From Siderastrea radians (lineage: Eukaryota > Cnidaria > Anthozoa > Scleractinia > Rhizangiidae), in contig OZ024892.1 in the NCBI GenBank assembly GCA_964017195.1, positions 13,278,071-13,342,070 of the forward strand: a stretch of 64,000 nucleotides of DNA, read 5' to 3'. A program made the translations under genes and the position numbers. Below are positions 1 to 15,000 of this stretch, one piece after another (the first letter of the stretch is position 1; each line of letters opens with the position of its first letter). The notes beneath the pieces are model-generated. The model was not told the origin of the DNA, made no database searches, and worked only from the letters and a program-made list of their open reading frames with translations.

Positions 1-3000
1 ATTTCATTTTGTAAGCCTGTATGTGTCAAAGAAGTTCCCGCATCACTTCCTGGAAGAAAGTTTGCCGTTACTTTCAAGTGACATACAGGGCATAGAAAAA
101 TTCTCAATGAAAGATTTGGCTAAAATTTCATTTCATTTTGTAAGTCTGGATGTGTCACAGAAGTTCCCGCATCACTTCCTGGAAGAAAGTTTGCCGTTAC
201 TTTCAAGTGACATACAGGGCATAGAAAAATTCTCAGGGAAAGATTTGGCTGAAATTTCATTTCATTTTCTAAGCCTGGATGTGTCACAGAAGTTTCCGCA
301 TCACTTCCTGGAAGAAAGTTTGCCGTTACTTTCAAGTGACACACAGTGGCATAGAAAAATTCTCAATGAAAGATTTGGCTGAAATTTCATTTCATTTTGT
401 AAGTATACCGAAGTGTCACAGAAGTTCCCGCATCACTTCCTGGAAGAAAGTTTGCCGTTACTTTCAAGTGACACACAGTTGCATAGAAAAATTCTGAGTA
501 AAAGACTTGGCTGAAACTTCATTTCATTTTGTAAGCCTGGATGTGTTACAGAAGTTCCCGCATCACTTCCTGGAAGAAAGTTTGCCGTTACTTTCAAGTG
601 ACACACAGGCCATAGAAAAATTCTCAATGAAAGATTTGGCTAAAATTTCATTTCATTTTGTAAGCCTGGATGTGTCACAGAAGTTCCCGGATCACTTCCT
701 GGAAGAAAGTTTGCCGTTACTTTCAAGTGACATACAGGCCATAGAAAAATTCTCAGGCAAAGATTTGGCTGAAATTTCATTTCATTTCTTAAGCCTGGAT
801 GTGTCATAGAAGTTCCCGCATCACTTCCTGGAAGAAAGTTTGCCGTTACTTTCAAGTGACATACAGGCCATAGAAAAATTCTCAGTGAAAGATTTGGCTG
901 AAATTTCATTTCATTTTCTAAGCCTGGATGTGTCACAGAAGTTCCCGCATCACTTCCTGGAAGAAAGTTTGCCGTTACTTTCAAGTGACACACAGTGGCA
1001 TAGAAAAGTTCTCAATGAAAGATTTGGCTGAAATTTCATTTCATTTTGTAAGCCTGGATGTGTCAGAGAAGTTCCCGCATCACTTCCTGGAAGAAAGTTT
1101 CCCGTTACTTTCCAGTGACACACAGTTGCATAGAAAAATTCTGAGTAAAAGACTTGGCTGAAACTTCATTTCATTTTGTAAGCCTGGATGTGTTACAGAA
1201 GTTCCCGCAACACTTCCTGGAAGAAAGTTTGTCGTTACATTCAAGTGACATACAGGGCATAGAGAAATTCTCAATGAAAGATTTGGCTGAAATTTCATTT
1301 CATTTTGTAAGCCTGGATGTGTCACAGAAGTTCCCGCATCACTTCCTGGAAGAAAGTTTGCCGTTACTTTCAAGTGACATACAGTGGCATAGAAAAATTC
1401 TGAGTAAAAGACTTGGCTAAAACTTCATTTCATTTTGTAAGCCTGTATGTGTCACAGAAGTTCCCGCATCACTTCCTGGAAGAAAGTTTGCCGTTACTTT
1501 CAAGTGACATACAGGGCATAGAAAAATTCTCAGGGAAAGATTTGGCTGAAATTTCATTTCATTTTCTAAGCCTGGATGTGTCACAGAAGTTCCCGCATCA
1601 CTTCCTGGAAGAAAGTTTGCCGTTACTTTCAAGTGACACACAGTGGCATAGAAAAATTCTCAATGAAAGATTTGGCTGAAATTTCATTTCATTTTGTAAG
1701 CCTGCCGATGTGTCACAGAAGTTCCCGCATCACTTCCTGGAAGAAAGTTTGCCGTTACTTTCAAGTGACATACAGTGGCATAGAAAAATTCTCAATAAAA
1801 GAATTGGCTGAAATTTCATTTCATTTTGTAAGCCTGGATGTGTCACAGAAGTTAACGCATCACTTCCTGGAAGAAAGTCTGCTGTTACTTTCAAGTGACA
1901 TACAGTGGCATAGAAATATTCTCAATGAAAGATTTGGCTGAAATTTCATTTCATTTTGTAAGCCTGGATGTGTCACAGAAGTTCCCGCATCATTTCCTGG
2001 AAGAAAGTTTGCCGTTACTTTCAAGTGACACACAGTGGCATAGAAAAATTCTCAATGAAAGATTTGGCTGAAATTTCATTTCATTTTGTAAGCCTGCCGA
2101 AGTGTCACAGAAGTTCCCGCATCACTTCCTGGAAGAAAGTTTGCCGTTACTTTCAAGTGACACACAGTTGCATAGAAAAATTCTGAGTAAAAGACTTGGC
2201 TGAAACTTCATTTCATTTTGTAAGCCTGGATGTGTTACAGAAGTTCCCGCATCACTTCCTGGAAGAAAGTTTGCCGTTACTTTCAAGTGACACACAGGCC
2301 ATAGAAAAATTCTCAATGAAAGATTTGGCTAAAATTTCATTTCATTTTGTAAGCCTGGATGTGTCACAGAAGTTCCCGCATCACTTCCTGGAAGAAAGTT
2401 TGCCGTTACTTTCAAGTGACATACAGGCCATAGAAAAATTCTCAGGCAAAGATTTGGCTGAAATTTCATTTCATTTCTTAAGCCTGGATGTGTCATAGAA
2501 GTTCCCGCATCACTTCCTGGAAGAAAGTTTGCCGTTACTTTCAAGTGACATACAGGGCATAGAAAAATTCTCAATGAAAGATTTGGCTGAAATTTCATTT
2601 CATTTTGTAAGCCTGGATGTGTCACAGAAGTTCCCGCATCACTTCCTGGAAGAAAGTTTCTCGTTACTTTCAAGTGACATACAGGCCATAGAAAAATTCT
2701 CAGTGGAAGATTTGGCTAAAATTTCATTTCATTTTGTAAGCCTGGATGTGTCACAGAAGTTCCCGCATCACTTCCTGAAGAAAGTTTGCCGTTACTTTCA
2801 AGTGACACACAGTGGCATAGAAAAATTCTCAATGAACGATTTGGCTGAAATTTCATTTCATTTTGTAAGCCTGGATGTGTCACAGAAGTTCGCGCATCAC
2901 TTCCTGGAAGAAAGTTTGCCGTTACTTTCAAGTGACATACAGGGCATAGAAAAATTCTCAGGGAAAGATTTGGCTGAAATTTCATTTCATTTTCTGAGCC

Positions 3001-6000
3001 TGGATGTGTCACAGAAGTTCCCGCATCACTTCCTGGAAGAAAGTTTGCCGTTACTTTCAAGTGACACACAGTGGCAAAGAAAAATTCTGAGTAAAAGACT
3101 TGGCTGAAACTTCATTTCATTTTGTAAGCCTGTATGTGTTACAGAAGTTCCCGCATCACTTCCTGGAAGAAAGTTTGTCGTTACTTTTAAGTGACATACA
3201 GGGCATAGAAAAATTCTCAATGAAAGATTTGGCTGAAATTTCATTTTATTTTGTAAGTCTGGATGTGTCACAGAAGTTCCCGCATCACTTCCTGGAAGAA
3301 AGTTTGCCGTTACTTTCAAGTGACACACAGGCCATAGAAAAATTCTCAGGGAAAGATTTGGCTGAAATTTCATTTCATTTTGTAAGCCTGGATGTGTCAT
3401 AGAAGTTCCCGCATCACTTCGTGGAAGAAAGTTTGCCGTTACTTTCAAGTGACATACAGGGCATAGAAAAATTCTCAGTGAAAGATTTGGCTGAAATTTC
3501 ATTTCATTTTCTAAGCCTGGATGTGTCACAGAAGTTCCCGCATCACTTCCTGGAAGAAAGTTTGCCGTTACTTTCAAGTGACACACAGTGGCATAGAAAA
3601 ATTCTCAATGAAAGATTTGGCTGAAATTTCATTTCATTTTGTAAGCCTGGATGTGTCACAGAAGTTTCCGCATCACTTCCTGGAAGAAAGTTTGCCGTTA
3701 CTTTCAAGTGACATACAGGGCATAGAAAAATTTTTAGGGAAAGATTTGGCTGAAATTTCATTTCATTTTGTAAGCCTGGATGTGTCACAGAAGTTCCCGC
3801 ATCACTTCCTGGAAGAAAGTTTGCCGTTACTTTCAAGTGACACACAGTGGCAAAGAAAAATTCTGAGTAAAAGACTTGGCTGAAACTTCATTTCATTTTG
3901 TAAGCCTGTATGTGTTACAGAAGTTCCCGCATCACTTCCTGGAAGAAAGTTTCTCGTTACTTTTAAGTGACATACAGGGCATAGAAAAATTCTCGATGAA
4001 AGATTTGGCTGAAATTTCATTTCATTTTCTAAGCCTGGATGTGTCACAGAAGTTCCCGCATCACTTCCTGGAAGAAAGTTTGCCGTTACTTTCAAGTGAC
4101 ACACAGTGGCAAAGAAAAATTCTGAGTAAAAGACTTGGCTGAAACTTCATTTCATTTTGTAAGCCTGTATGTGTCACAGAAGTTCCCGCATCACTTCCTG
4201 GAAGAAAGTTTGCCGTTACTTTCAAGTGACATACAGGGCATAGAAAAATTCTCGATGAAAGATTTGGCTGAAATTTCATTTCATTTTGTAAGCCTGGATG
4301 TGTCACAGAAGTTCCCCCATCACTTCCTGGAAGAAATTTTCCCGTTACTTTCAAGTGACATCCAGGGCATAGAAAAATTCTCAGGGAAAGATTTGGCTGA
4401 AATTTCATTTCATTTTCTAAGCCTGGATGTGTCACAGAAGTTCCTGCATCACTTCCTGGAAGAAAGTTTGCCGTTACTTTCAAGTGACACACAGTGGCAT
4501 AGAAAAATTCTCAATAAAAGAATTGGCTGAAATTTCATTTCATTTTGTAAGCCTGGATGGTTCACAGAAGTTCCTGCATCACTTCCTGGAAGAAAGTTTG
4601 CCGTTACTTTCAAGTGACACACAGTTGCATAGAAAAATTCTGAGTAAAAGACTTGGCTGAAACTTCATTTCATTTTGTAAGCCTGGATGTGTTACAGAAG
4701 TTCCCGCATCACTTCCTGGAAGAAAGTTTGCCGTTACTTTCAAGTGACATACAGGGCATAGAAAAATTCTCAATGAAAGATTTGGCTGAAATTTCATTTC
4801 ATTTTGTAAGCCTGGTTGTGTCACAGAAGTTCCCGCATCACTTCCTGGAAGAAAGTTTGCCGTTACTTTCAAGTGACACACAGTGGCATAGAAAAATTCT
4901 GAGTAAAAGACTTGGCTGAAACTTCATTTCATTTTGTAAGCCTGTATGTGTCACAGAAGTTCCCGCATCACTTCCTGGAAGAAAGTTTGCCGTTACTTTC
5001 AAGTGACACACAGTGGCATAGAAAAATTCTCAATGAAAGATTTGGCTGAAATTTCATTTCATTTTGTAAGCCTGCCGATGTCTCACAGAAGTTCCCGCAT
5101 CACTTCCTGGAAGAAAGTTTCCCGTTACTTTCAAGTGACATCCAGGGCATAGAAAAATTCTCAGGGAAAGATTTGGCTGAAATTTCATTTCATTTTCTAA
5201 GCCTGGATGTGTCACAGAAGTTCCCGCATCACCTCCTGGAAGAAAGTTTGCCGTTACTTTCAAGTGACATACAGGCCATAGAAAAATTCTGAGTAAAAGA
5301 CTTGGCTGAAACTTCATTTCATTTTGTAAGCCTGTATGTGTCACAGAAGTTCCCGCATCACTTCCTGGAAGAAAGTTTGCCGTTACTTTCAAGTGACACA
5401 CAGTGGCATAGAAAAATTCTCAATAAAAGAATTGGCTGAAATTTCATTTCATTTTGTAAGCCTGGATGGTTCACAGAAGTTCCCGCATCACTTCCTGGAA
5501 GAAAGTTTGCCGTTACTTTCAAGTGACACACAGTTGCATAGAAAAATTCTGAGTAAAAGACTTGGCTGAAACTTCATTTCATTTTGTAAGCCTGGATGTG
5601 TTACAGAAGTTCCCGCATCACTTCCTGGAAGAAAGTTTGCCGTTACTTTCAAGTGACATACAGGGCATAGAAAAATTCTCAATGAAAGATTTGGCTGAAA
5701 TTTCATTTCATTTTGTAAGCCTGGATGTGTCACAGAAGTTCCCGCATCACTTCCTGGAAGAAAGTTTGCCGTTACTTTCAAGTGACACACTGTGGCATAG
5801 AAAAATTCTGAGTAAAAGACTTGGCTGAAACTTCATTTCATTTTGTAAGCCTGTATGTGTCACAGAAGTTCCCGCATCACTTCCTGGAAGAAAGTTTGCC
5901 GTTACTTTCAAGTGACACACAGTGGCATAGAAAAATTCTCAATGAAAGATTTGGCTGAAATTTCATTTCATTTTGTAAGCCTGCCGATGTCTCACAGAAG

Positions 6001-9000
6001 TTCCTGCATCACTTCCTGGAAGAAAGTTTGCCGTTACTTTCAAGTGACAGACAGTGGCATAGAAAAATTCTCAGTGAAAGATTTGGCTGAAACTTCATTT
6101 CATTTTGTAAGCCTGGATGTGTCACAGAAGTTTCCGCATCACTTCCTGTAAGAAAGTTTGCCGTTACTTTCAAGTGACATACAGGGCATAGAAAAATTCT
6201 CAGGGAAAGATTTGGCTGAAATTTCATTTCATTTTCTAAGCCTGGATGTGTCACAGAAGTTCCCGCATCACCTCCTGGAAGAAAGTTTGCCGTTACTTTC
6301 AAGTGACATACAGGCCATAGAAAAATTCTCAGGGAAAGATTTGGCTGAAATTTCATTTCATTTTGTAAGCCTGGATGTGTCATAGAAGTTCCCGCATCAC
6401 TTCCTGGAAGAAAGTTTGCCATTACTTTCAAGTGACATACAGGGCATAGAAAAATTCTCAATGAAAGTTTTTGCTGAAATTTCAATTCATTTTCTAAGCC
6501 TGGATGTGTCACAGAAGTTCCCGCATCACTTCCTGGAAGAAAGTTTGCCGTTACTTTCAAGTGACACACAGTGGCAAAGAAAAATTCTGAGTAAAAGACT
6601 TGGCTGAAACTTCATTTCATTTTGTAAGCCTGTATGTGTTACAGAAGTTCCCGCATCACTTCCTGGAAGAAAGTTTCTCGTTACTTTTAAGTGACATACA
6701 GGGCATAGAAAAATTCTCGATGAAAGATTTGGCTGAAATTTCATTTCATTTTGTAAGTCTGGATGTGTCACAGAAGTTCCCGCATCACTTCCTGGAAGAA
6801 AGTTTGCCGTTACTTTCAAGTGACATACAGGGCATAGAAAAATTCTCAGGGAAAGATTTGGCTGAAATTTCATCTCATTTTCTAAGCCTGGATGTGTCAC
6901 AGAAGTTCCCGCATCACTTCCTGGAAGAAAGTTTGCCGTTACTTTCAAGTGACACACAGTGGCAAAGAAAAATTCTGAGTAAAGGACTTGGCTGAAACTT
7001 CATTTCATTTTGTAAGCCTGTATGTGTTACAGAAGTTCCCGCATCACTTCCTGGAAGAAAGTTTCTCGTTACTTTTAAGTGACATACAGGGCATAGAAAA
7101 ATTCTCGATGAAAGATTTGGCTGAAATTTCATTTCATTTTGTAAGTCTGGATGTGTCACAGAAGTTCCCGCATCACTTCCTGGGAGAAAGTTTGCCGTTA
7201 CTTTCAAGTGACATACAGGGCATAGAAAAATTCTCAGGGAAAGATTTGTTTGAAATTTCATCTCATTTTCTAAGCCTGGATGTGTCACAGAAGTTCCCGC
7301 ATCACTTCCTGGAAGAAAGTTTGCCGTTACTTTCAAGTGACACACAGTGGCAAAGAAAAATTCTGAGTAAAAGACTTGGCTGAAACTTCATTTCATTTTG
7401 TAAGCCTGTATGTGTCAAAGAAGTTCCCGCATCACTTCCTGGAAGAAAGTTTGCCGTTACTTTCAAGTGACATACAGGGCATAGAAAAATTCTCAGGGAA
7501 AGAATTGGCTGAAATTTCATTTCATTTTCTAAGCCTGGATGTGTCACAGAAGTTCCCGCATCACTTCCTGGAAGAAAGTTTGCCGTTACTTTCCAGTGAC
7601 ACACAGTTGCATAGAAAAATTCTGAGTAAAAGACTTGGCTGAAACTTCATTTAATTTTGTAAGCCTGGATGTGTTACAGAAATTCCCGCAACAGTTCCTG
7701 GAAGAAAGTTTGCCGTTACATTCAAGTGACATACAGGGCATAGAAAAATTCTCAATGAAAGATTTGGCTGAAATTTCATTTCATTTTGTAAGCCTGGATG
7801 TGTCACAGAAGTTCCCGCATCACTTCCTGGAAGAAAGTTTGTCGTTACTTTCAAGTGACATACAGTGGCATAGAAAAATTCTGAGTAAAAGACTTGGCTG
7901 AAACTTCATTTCATTTTGTAAGCCTGTATGTGTCAAAGAAGTTCCCGCATCACTTCCTGGAAGAAAGTTTGCCGTTACTTTCAAGTGACATACAGGGCAT
8001 AAAAAAATTCTCAATGAAAGATTTGGCTGAAATTTCATTTCATTTTGTAAGTCTGGATGTGTCACAGAAGTTCCCGCATCACTTCCTGGAAGAAAGTTTG
8101 CCGTTACTTTCAAGTGACATACAGGGCATAGAAAAATTCTCACGGAAAAATTTGGCTGAAATTTCATTTCATTTTCTAAGCCTGGATGTGTCACAGAAGT
8201 TCCCGCATCACTTCCTGGAAGAAAGTTTGCCATTACTTTCAAGTGACACACAGTGGCATAGAAAAATTCTCAATGAAAGATTTGGCTGAAATTTCATTTC
8301 ATTTTGTAAGCCTGCCGATGTGTCACAGAAGTTCCCGCATCACTTCCTGGAAGAAAGTTTGCCGTTACTTTCAAGTGACATACAGTGGCATAGAAAAATT
8401 CTCAATAAAAGAATTGGCTGAAATTTCATTTCATTTTGTAAGCCTGGATGTGTCACAGAAATTAACGCATCACTTCCTGGAAGAAAGTCTGCTGTTACTT
8501 TCAAGTGACATACAGTGGCATAGAAATATTCTCAATGAAAGATTTGGCTGAAATTTAATTTCATTTTGTAAGCCTGGATGTGTCACAGAAGTTCCCGCAT
8601 CACTTCCTGGAAGAAAGTTTGCCGTTACTTTCAAGTGACACACAGTGGCATAGAAAAATTCTCAATAAAAGATTTGGCTGAAATTTCATTTCATTTTGTA
8701 AGCCTGCCGAAGTGTCACAGAAGTTCCCGCATCACTTCCTGGAAGAAAGTTTGCCGTTACTTTCAAGTGACACACAGTTGCATAGAAAAATTCTGAGTAA
8801 AAGACTTGGCTGAAACTTCATTTCATTTTGTAAGCCTGGATGTGTTACAGAAGTTCCCGCATCACTTCCTGGAAGAAAGTTTGCCGTTACTTTCAAGTGA
8901 CACACAGGCCATAGAAAAATTCTCAATGAAAGATTTGGCTAAAATTTCATTTCATTTTGTAAGCCTGGATGTGTCACAGAAGTTCCCGCATCACTTCCTG

Positions 9001-12000
9001 GAAGAAAGTTTGCCGTTACTTTCAAGTGACATACAGGGCATAGAAAAATTCTCAATAAAAGATTTGGCTGAAATTTCATTTCATTTTCTAAGCCTGGATG
9101 TGTCACAGAAGTTCCCGCATCACTTCCTGGAAGAAAGTTTGCCGTTACTTTCAAGTGACACACAGTGGCATAGAAAAATTCTCAATGAAAGATTTGGCTG
9201 AAATTTCATTTCATTTTGTAAGCCTGCCGATGTGTCACAGAAGTTCCCGCATCACTTCCTGGAAGAAAGTTTGCCGTTAGTTTCAAGTGACATACAGTGG
9301 CATAGAAAAATTCTCAATAAAAGAATTGGCTGAAATTTCATTTCATTTTGTAAGCCTGGATGTGTCACAGAAGTTAACGCATCACTTCCTGGAAGAAAGT
9401 TTGCTGTTACTTTCAAGTGACATACAGTGGCATAGAAATATTCTCAATGAAAGATTTGGCTGAAATTTCATTTCATTTTGTAAGCCTGGATGTGTCACAG
9501 AAGTTCCCGCATCACTTCCTGGAAGAAAGTTTGCCGTTACTTTCAAGTGACACACAGTGGCATAGAAAAATTCTCAATGAAAGATTTGGCTAAAATTTCA
9601 TTTCATTTTGTAAGCCTGCCGAAGTGTCACAGAAGTTCCCGCATCACTTCCTGGAAGAAAGTTTGCCGTTACTTTCAAGTGACACACAGTTGCATAGTTA
9701 AATTCTGAGTAAAAGACTTGGCTGAAACTTCATTTCATTTTGTAAGCCTGGATGTGTTACAGAAGTTCCCGCATCACTTCCTGGAAGAAAGGTTGCCGTT
9801 ACTTTCAAGTGACACACAGGCCATAGAAAAATTCTCAATGAAAGATTTGGCTAAAATTTCATTTCATTTTGTAAGCCTGGATGTGTCACAGAAGTTCCCG
9901 CATCACTTCCTGGAAGAAAGTTTGCCGTTACTTTCAAGTGACATACAGGCCATAGAAAAATTCTCAGGCAAAGATTTGGCTGAAATTTCATTTCATTTTG
10001 TAAGCCTGGATGTGTCACAGAAGTTCCCGCATCACTTCCTAGAAGAAAGTTTGTCGTTACTTTCAAGTGACATACAGGCCATAGAAAAATTCTCAGCGAA
10101 AGATTTGGCTGAAATGTCATTTCATTTTCTAAGCCTGGATGTGTCACAGAAGTTCCCGCATCACTTCCTGGAAGAAAGTTTGCCGTTACTTTCAAGTGAC
10201 ACACAGTGGCATAGAAAAATTCTCAATGAAAGATTTGGCTGAAATTTCATTTCATTTTGTAAGCCTGGATGTGTCACAGAAGTTCCCGCATCACTTCCTG
10301 GAAGAAAGTTTGCCGTTACTTTCAAGTGACATACAGGGCATAGAAAAATTCTCAATGAAAGATTTGGCTGAAATTTCATTTCATTTTGTAAGTCTGGATG
10401 TGTCACAGAAGTTCCCGCATCACTTCCTGGAAGAAGGTTTGCCGTTACTTTCAAGTGACACACAGGCCATAGAAAAATTCTCAGGGAAAGATTTGGCTGA
10501 AATTTCATTTCATTTTGTAAGCCTGGATGTGTCATAGAAGTTCCCGCATCACTTCGTGGAAGAAAGTTTGCCGTTACTTTCAAGTGACATACAGGGCATA
10601 GAAAAATTCTCAGTGAAAGATTTGGCTGAAATTTCATTTCATTTTGTAAGCCTGGATGTGTCACAGAAGTTCCCGCATCACTTCCTGGAAGAAAGTTTGC
10701 CGTTACTTTCAAGTGACACACAGTGGCATAGAAAAATTCTCAATGAAAGATTTGGCTGAAATTTCATTTCATTTTCTAAGCCTGGATGTGTCACAGAAGT
10801 TCCCGCATCACTTCCTGGAAGAAAGTTTTCCGTTACTTTCAAGTGACACACAGTGGCAAAGAAAAATTCTGAGTAAAAGACTTCGCTGAAACTTCATTTC
10901 ATTTTGTAAGCCTGGATGTGTCACAGAAGTTCCCGCATCACTTCCTGGAAGAAAGTTTTCCGTTACTTTCAAGTGACACACAGTGGCATAGAAAAATTCT
11001 CAATGAAAGATTTGGCTGAAATTTCATTTCATTTTGTAAGCCTGGATGTGTCACAGAAGTTTCCGCATCACTTCCTGGAAGAAAGTTTGCCGTTACTTTC
11101 AAGTGACATACAGGGCATAGAAAAATTCTCAGGGAAAGATTTGGCTGAAATTTCATTTCATTTTCTAAGCCTGGATGTGTCACAGAAGTTCCCGCATCAC
11201 CTCCTGGAAGAAAGTTTGCCGTTACTTTCAAGTGACACACAGTGGCAAAGAAAAATTCTGAGTAAAAGACTTGGCTGAAACTTCATTTCATTTTGTAAGC
11301 CTGTATGTGTTACAGAAGTTCCGCATCACTTACTGGAAGAAAGTTTGCCGTTACTTTCAAGTGACATACAGGGCATAGAAAAATTCTCGATGAAAGATTT
11401 GGCTGAAATTTCATTTCATTTTGTAAGCCTGGATGTGTCACAGAAGTTCCCCCATCACTTCCTGGAAGAAAGTTTCCCGTTACTTTCAAGTGACATACAG
11501 GGCATAGAAAAATTCTCAGGGAAAGATTTGGCTGAAATTTCATTTCATTTTCTAAGCCTGGATGTGTCACAGAAGTTCCCGCATCACTTCCTGGAAGAAA
11601 GTTTGCCGTTACTTTCAAGTGACACACAGTGGCATAGAAAAATTCTCAATGAAAGATTTGGCTGAAATTTCATTTCATTTTGTAAGCCTGGATGTGTCAC
11701 AGAAGTTCCCGCATCACTTCCTGGAAGAAAGTTTGCCGTTACTTTCAAGTGACATACAGTGGCATAGAAAAATTCTCAATAAAAGAATTGGCTGAAATTT
11801 CATTTCATTTTGTAAGCCTGGATGTGTCACAGAAGTTCCCGCATCACTTCCTGGAAGAAAGTTTGCCGTTACTTTCAAGTGACACACAGTTGCATAGAAA
11901 AATTCTGAGTAAAAGACTTGGCTGAAACTTCATTTCATTTTGTAAGCCTGGATGTGTTACAGAAGTTCCCGCATCACTTCCTGGAAGAAAGTTTGCCGTT

Positions 12001-15000
12001 ACTTTCAAGTGACATACAGGCCATAGAAAAATTCTCAATGAAAGATTTGGCTGAAATTTCATTTCATTTTGTAAGCCTGGATGTGTCACAGAAGTTCTCG
12101 CATCACTTCCTGGAAGAAAGTTTGCCGTTACTTTCAAGTGACATACAGGCCATAGAAAAATTCTCAGGAAAAGATTTGGCTGAAATTTCATTTCATTTTG
12201 TAAGCCTGGATGTGTCATAGAAGTTCCCGCATCACTTCCTGGAAGAAAGTTTGCCGTTACTTTCAAGTGACATACAGGGCATAGAAAAATTCTCAATGAA
12301 AGATTTGGCTGAAATTTCATTTCATTTTCTAAGCCTGGATGTGTCACAGAACTTCCCGCATCACTTCCTGGAAGAAAGTTTGCCGTTACTTTCAAGTGAC
12401 ACACAGTGGCAAAGAAAAATTCTGAGTAAAAGACTTGGCTGAAACTTCATTTCATTTTGTAAGCCTGTATGTGTTACAGAAGTTCCCGCATCACTTCCTG
12501 GAAGAAAGTTTGTCGTTACTTTTAAGTGACATACAGGGCATAGAAAAATTCTCGATGAAAGATTTGGCTGAAATTTCATTTCATTTTCTAAGCCTGGATG
12601 TGTCACAGAAGTTCCCGCATCACTTCCTGGAAGAAAGTTTGCCGTTACTTTCAAGTGACACACAGTGGCATAGAAAAATTCTCAATGAAAGATTTGGCTG
12701 AAATTTCATTTCATTTTGTAAGCCTGGATGTGTCACAGAAGTTCCCGCATCACTTCCTGGAAGAAAGTTTGCCGTTACTTTCAAGTGACATACAGTGGCA
12801 TAGAAAAATTCTCAATAAAAGAATTGGCTGAAATTTCATTTCATTTTGTAAGCCTGGATGTGTCACAGAAGTTCCCGCATCACTTCCTGGAAGAAAGTTT
12901 GCCGTTACTTTCAAGTGACACACAGTTGCATAGAAAAATTCTGAGTAAAAGACTTGGCTGAAACTTCATTTCATTTTGTAAGCCTGGATGTGTTACAGAA
13001 GTTCCCGCATCACTTCCTGGAAGAAAGTTTGCCGTTACTTTCAAGTGACATACAGGCCATAGAAAAATTCTCAATGAAAGATTTGGCTGAAATTTCATTT
13101 CATTTTGTAAGCCTGGATGTGTCACAGAAGTTCTCGCATCACTTCCTGGAAGAAAGTTTGCCGTTACTTTCAAGTGACATACAGGCCATAGAAAAATTCT
13201 CAGGAAAAGATTTGGCTGAAATTTCATTTCATTTTGTAAGCCTGGATGTGTCATAGAAGTTCCCGCATGACTTCCTGGAAGAAAGTTTGCCGTTACTTTC
13301 AAGTGACATACAGGGCATAGAAAAATTCTCAATGAAAGATTTGGCTGAAATTTCATTTCATTTTCTAAGCCTGGATGTGTCACAGAAGTTCCCGCATCAC
13401 TTCCTGGAAGAAAGTTTGCCGTTACTTTCAAGTGACACACAGTGGCAAAGAAAAATTCTGAGTAAAAGACTTGGCTGAAACTTCATTTCATTTTGTAAGC
13501 CTGTATGTGTTACAGAAGTTCCCGCAACACTTCCTGGAAGAAAGTTTGTCGTTACTTTTAAGTGACATACAGGGCATAGAAAAATTCTCGATGAAAGATT
13601 TGGCTGAAATTTCATTTCATTTTGTAAGTCTGGATGTGTCACAGAAGTTCCCGCATCACTTCCTGGAAGAAAGTTTCCCGTTACTTTCAAGTGACATACA
13701 GGGCAGAGAAAAATTCTCAGGGAAAGATTTGGCTGAAATTTCATCTCATTTTGTAAGTCTGGATGTGTCACAGAAGTTCCCGCATCACTTCCTGGAAGAA
13801 AGTTTGCCGTTACTTTCAAGTGACATACAGTAGCATTGAAAAATTCTCAATAAAAGAATTGGCTGAAATTTCATTTCATTTTGTAAGCCTGGATGTGTCA
13901 CAGAAGTTCCAGCATCACTTCCTGGAAGAAAGTTTCCCGTTACTTTCAAGTGACATACAGGGCATAGAAAAATTCTCAGGGAAAGATTTCGCTGATATTT
14001 CATTTCATTTTCTAAGCCTGGATGTGTCACAGAAGTTCCCGCATCACTTCCTGGAAGAAAGTTTGCCGTTACTTTCAAGTGACATACAGGGCATAGAAAA
14101 ATTCTCAATGAAAGATTTGGCTGAAATTTCATTTCATTTTCTAAGCCTGGATGTGTCACAGAACTTCCCGCATCACTTCCTGGAAGAAAGTTTGCCGTTA
14201 CTTTCAAGTGACACACAGTGGCAAAGAAAAATTCTGAGTAAAAGACTTGGCTGAAACTTCATTTCATTTTGTAAGCCTGTATGTGTTACAGAAGTTCCCG
14301 CATCACTTCCTGGAAGAAAGTTTGCCGTTACTTTCAAGTGACATACAGTAGCATTGAAAAATTCTCAATAAAAGAATTGGCTGAAATTTCATTTCATTTT
14401 GTAAGCCTGGATGTGTCACAGAAGTTCCAGCATCACTTCCTGGAAGAAAGTTTCCCGTTACTTTCAAGTGACATACAGGGCATAGAAAAATTCTCAGGGA
14501 AAGATTTCGCTGAAATTTCATTTCATTTTCTAAGCCTGGATGTGTCACAGAAGTTCCCGCATCACTTCCTGGAAGAAAGTTTGCCGTTACTTTCAAGTGA
14601 AACAAAGTGGCATAAAAAAATTCTCAATGAAAGATTTGGCTGAAATTTCATTTCATTTTGTAAGCCTGGATGTGTCACAGAAGTTCCCGCATCACTTCCT
14701 GGAAGAAAGTTTGCCGTTACTTTCAAGTGACATATAGTGGCATAGAAAAAATCTCAATAAAAGAATTTGCTGAAATTTCATTTCATTTTGTAAGCCTGGA
14801 TGTGTCACAGAAGTTCCTGCATCACTTCCTGGAAGAAAGTTTGCCGTTACTTTCAAGTAACACACAGTTGCATAGAAAAATTCTGAGTAAAAGACTTGGC
14901 TGAAACTTCATTTCATTTTGTAAGCCTGGATGTGTCACAGAAGTTCCCGCATCACTTCCTGGAAGAAAGTTTGCCGTTACTTTCAAGTGACACACAGTGG